The notes beneath the pieces were generated by a model that did not search any database, was not told the DNA's origin, and saw nothing but the letters and a program-made list of their open reading frames with translations. From Actinomycetota bacterium (lineage in GTDB: Bacteria > Actinomycetota > Actinomycetes > Streptosporangiales > Streptosporangiaceae), in NCBI GenBank assembly GCA_003168295.1, contig PMST01000320.1, forward strand, positions 1-33,357: a stretch of 33,357 bases of DNA, written 5' to 3'. A program made the translations under genes and the position numbers. Positions 31,428 through 33,357 of this stretch are shown here, piece after piece (the stretch's first letter is position 1; every line of letters starts with the position of its first letter).

Positions 31428-32699
31428 ATGGCCGCCGACGACCGCTTCACCCTCCAGCCCCAGGGGACTGGCGAAGACGAGATAATCGGCACCCGCAGCG
31501 AGATCATCACCGGGCCGGTCGCAGACTGGGCGACCGACTTCTCCCACCTCGAGCCGGAGTGGTCCGCCGATCCCTACCCGATCCAGGACGACCTGCGGCA
31601 GCGCTGCCCGATCGCCCGCACCGAGCGGTTCGGCGGTGCCTGGCTGCCGACACGCTACGAAGACGTCGCGGCGATCGCGTACGACACCGACCGCTTCTCC
31701 TCGCGGTCGATCATCCTGAGCAACTTCCGGCCACCCCGCGAGCTGGCGCCGATCGGCGGATCGCCGCCTATCTCCTCGGACCCGCCGTTTCACCACGAGG
31801 CCCGCAAGCTGCTGCTGCCCGCGTTCACCAGGAAGACCGTCGCCCGGTGCGAACCGGCGACGAGGGCGTTCTGCCACTCGCTCATCGACTCGTTCGAGGG
31901 GCGGGACGTGGTGGACGCGGCCCATGACTACGCGCAGCACATCCCGGTCCGGGTCATCGCGGACCTGCTCGGCTTCCCCCCGGCGGACGGGCCGCAGTTC
32001 CGTGAGTTTGTCGAGGACTTGCTCGAAGGCATCAACCTGCCGCCGGATGAGCGCATCGAGCGGGTCTCACGGCTGTTCGACTACCTGCTCGCCCAGGTCC
32101 ACGATCACCTGGACCAACCGCGTGACGACCTCACGACCTACCTCATCAACGCCGAGCTCTACGGCCGCAAGCTCGACCCGTCCGTGGTCACCGGCGCGAT
32201 GGCGCTGCTGCTCATCGCCGGCATCGACACGAGCTGGAGTGCCATCGGCGCGTCCTTGTGGCATCTGGCCAAGACTCCCGGCGACCGTGAGCGGCTAGTC
32301 GCCGAACCCGGGCTGCTGCCGACCGCGATGGAGGAGTTCCTCCGGGCCTACGCGCCGGTCACGATGGCGCGGCTGGTCAAGCAGGACATGCACTGGCACG
32401 GTGTCAATATGAAGGCCGAGGACTGGATTCTGCTGTCGTTCCCGGCGGCGAACCGTGATCCGGCGCAGTTCGACCAGGCCGGCGACGTCGTCATCGACCG
32501 GGAGGTCAACCGGCACGCCGCCTTCGGCCTGGGCATCCATCGCTGCGTGGGTTCGCACCTGGCCCGGATGGAGCTCCGGGTCGCCCTCGAGGTCTGGCTC
32601 GAGCGGATCCCGGCGTTCACCCTCGACGACCCCGGCGGGGTGACCTGGTCCGCGGGTCAGATCCGCGGACCGCGCACGCTTCCGCTCCGAATCGGCTGA
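31428..32699 (+). CDS. Cytochrome P450
   Basis: A 423-residue bacterial class I P450 that uses electrons from the adjacent ferredoxin to hydroxylate a small substrate. It shows the I-helix LLIAGIDTSWS (AGxDT with the acid-alcohol pair), the K-helix EEFLR (ExxR) and the heme loop AAFGLGIHRCVGSHLAR with Cys373 as thiolate ligand. A ~30-residue N-terminal lead precedes the usual DPYP segment. GAGGAGAGG ahead of the ATG is a strong ribosome-binding site. Family number and substrate cannot be given; the enclosing region offers no biosynthetic partner. Confidence 0.95.
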   Translation: MAADDRFTLQPQGTGEDEIIGTRSEIITGPVADWATDFSHLEPEWSADPYPIQDDLRQRCPIARTERFGGAWLPTRYEDVAAIAYDTDRFSSRSIILSNFRPPRELAPIGGSPPISSDPPFHHEARKLLLPAFTRKTVARCEPATRAFCHSLIDSFEGRDVVDAAHDYAQHIPVRVIADLLGFPPADGPQFREFVEDLLEGINLPPDERIERVSRLFDYLLAQVHDHLDQPRDDLTTYLINAELYGRKLDPSVVTGAMALLLIAGIDTSWSAIGASLWHLAKTPGDRERLVAEPGLLPTAMEEFLRAYAPVTMARLVKQDMHWHGVNMKAEDWILLSFPAANRDPAQFDQAGDVVIDREVNRHAAFGLGIHRCVGSHLARMELRVALEVWLERIPAFTLDDPGGVTWSAGQIRGPRTLPLRIG

Positions 32700-32748
32700 C
32701 CGGGATCTGATCCGCCGGATTACTTCGATCATCCCGCTGACGGCCGGG

Positions 32749-32783
32749 AACGAACCGGCATAGGACGAAACGAACCGGCATAG
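32749..32783 (+). repeat. 15-bp direct repeat (period 20) after the P450 gene
   Basis: AACGAACCGGCATAG occurs exactly at 32749-32763 and 32769-32783, about 50 bp after the P450 stop. No hairpin can be formed from it alone. Confidence 0.85.
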
Positions 32784-32851
32784 CACGATGAGCGGCATTC
32801 CGAACCGCTCGAGCGAGGACGGTCATCCGCGCATCGGCGGGCAGGACGCGG

Positions 32852-33037
32852 TCATGACCGCGGGGTTTCGTTGTTCTGCTGCGGGCATCTTTCTTCCTTC
32901 TGGGGCGGCTCGGAGGTCGGCTTGTGCCGGTCAGGCCGGGACGCGCGGCGTGAGCGGAGCAGGAAAACACAGATGGTGGCCAGCACGACGGCGAAGATGA
33001 TCCACGGTGCGGCCACGATCAGGTCGGTTCCGGTCAT
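32852..33037 (-). CDS. Small single-pass membrane protein
   Basis: A 61-residue protein: a short N-terminus, one transmembrane helix (LIVAAPWIIFAVVLATICVFLL) and a basic, polar C-terminal tail (RSRRASRPDRHK...), predicting N-out/C-in. ATG 33037 is preferred because AGGGG stands ~9 bases upstream; ATG 33046, in frame, touches that site. It is divergent from the response regulator at the window end and may be an accessory of that two-component system; that is inference. Confidence 0.6.
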   Translation of the reverse strand: MTGTDLIVAAPWIIFAVVLATICVFLLRSRRASRPDRHKPTSEPPQKEERCPQQNNETPRS

Positions 33038-33194
33038 CGGCTTCATCCCCTAAAGCCACCTAAAAGCGTCCCAGCGGCCAGTGCTGTCACCATGAGTGCA
33101 CCCGGTGGGCATGCGGGACCGGTGAAGCTGGCATGGTGACGGTGTGGAGACGGCCAGCCGTCGGGCTGGCGGAGCGGAAAGGCGGACAGCGGCG

Positions 33195-33357
33195 ATGGCG
33201 TCGACGGTGCTGGTCGTTGAGGATGAGCGCAAACTGCGTGACCTGGTCCGGTCTTACCTGGAGCGGGCCGGGTTCACCGTGTTGTCGACCGGCTCGGGTG
33301 CCGAGGCCATCACCATGGCGGCCACCGCGTCGCCAGACCTGGTGGTGCTCGATCTCG
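33195..33357 (+). CDS. Response regulator receiver domain, 3' end missing
   Basis: The first 54 codons of a two-component response regulator. STVLVVEDERKLRDLVRSYL contains the acidic pocket (E-D) of the receiver domain, and SPDLVVLDL ends at the phosphoacceptor Asp, where the window stops. The style (VVEDExxLRDLVRSYLExxGF) is that of OmpR/PhoB-family regulators. ATG 33195 is used; GTG 33144 is in frame upstream but adds a low-quality Arg/Ala stretch. A sensor kinase is expected downstream. Confidence 0.85.
   Translation, partial: MASTVLVVEDERKLRDLVRSYLERAGFTVLSTGSGAEAITMAATASPDLVVLDL

Overview
The window is GC-rich DNA with strong G/C third-position bias, many GTG starts, ATGA/GTGA gene overlaps and several start codons placed exactly where a leaderless transcript would begin. 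Together with the gene content (AccA1-type biotin carboxylase, short adenylate kinase, many TetR/HxlR/LysR/MmyB regulators, a P450 with a [3Fe-4S] ferredoxin) this points to a high-GC actinomycete chromosome, perhaps Streptosporangiales-like. The genus cannot be fixed from the sequence alone. No rRNA, tRNA, CRISPR array, transposase or integrase was recognised.

Layout. 1-4381 (+): a tightly coupled acyl-CoA operon: 3' part of an acetyl/acyl-CoA synthetase, MaoC-type hydratase, CitE-type lyase, and biotin carboxylase/BCCP. It resembles the mycobacterial leucine/itaconate cluster around Rv2498c-Rv2501c. 4382-7132: a convergent amidohydrolase and a MalY/PatB C-S lyase. 7143-9430: a TetR repressor with a perfect 24-bp operator inside its own promoter, followed by a 14-TM MFS pump. 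9431-13202: VOC protein with a C-terminal Cys/His module, second-type adenylate kinase, GNAT, SRPBCC protein divergent from another TetR. 13307-15667: DUF427 protein, HxlR regulator divergent from a second DHA2 pump. 15683-17458: SDR and PanE-like reductase.

17465-19510 (-): a fluoride-resistance operon with two different FluC/CrcB subunits and a triple-DUF190 protein, all joined by ATGA overlaps, with a leader that can form mutually exclusive pairings and resembles a fluoride riboswitch. 19937-22819: an unusual signalling region. A START-like protein, preceded by DosR-box-like palindromes, converges on a STAS-PAS protein ending in a histidine-less DevS-like dimerisation helix. Immediately after, the same two-gene convergent arrangement is repeated in decayed or reduced form (frameshifted START-like paralogue, and a 118-aa stand-alone histidine-less DHp protein).

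23404-33357: a crotonase, an SDR divergent from an MmyB-type regulator, a lipoprotein, a SnoaL-like protein coupled to an FSH1 serine hydrolase and divergent from a LysR regulator, a second LysR divergent from a DUF1275 membrane protein, a ferredoxin-P450 pair, a small membrane protein, and the first 54 codons of a response regulator cut by the window end.

Most of the second half is a series of local regulator/target pairs, each with inverted repeats in the shared intergenic region. Two patterns cut across the window: -10 hexamers placed six bases before the start codon of several regulators, and short (mostly 15-bp) tandem duplications at gene ends, in a regulator domain and in a 5' leader.
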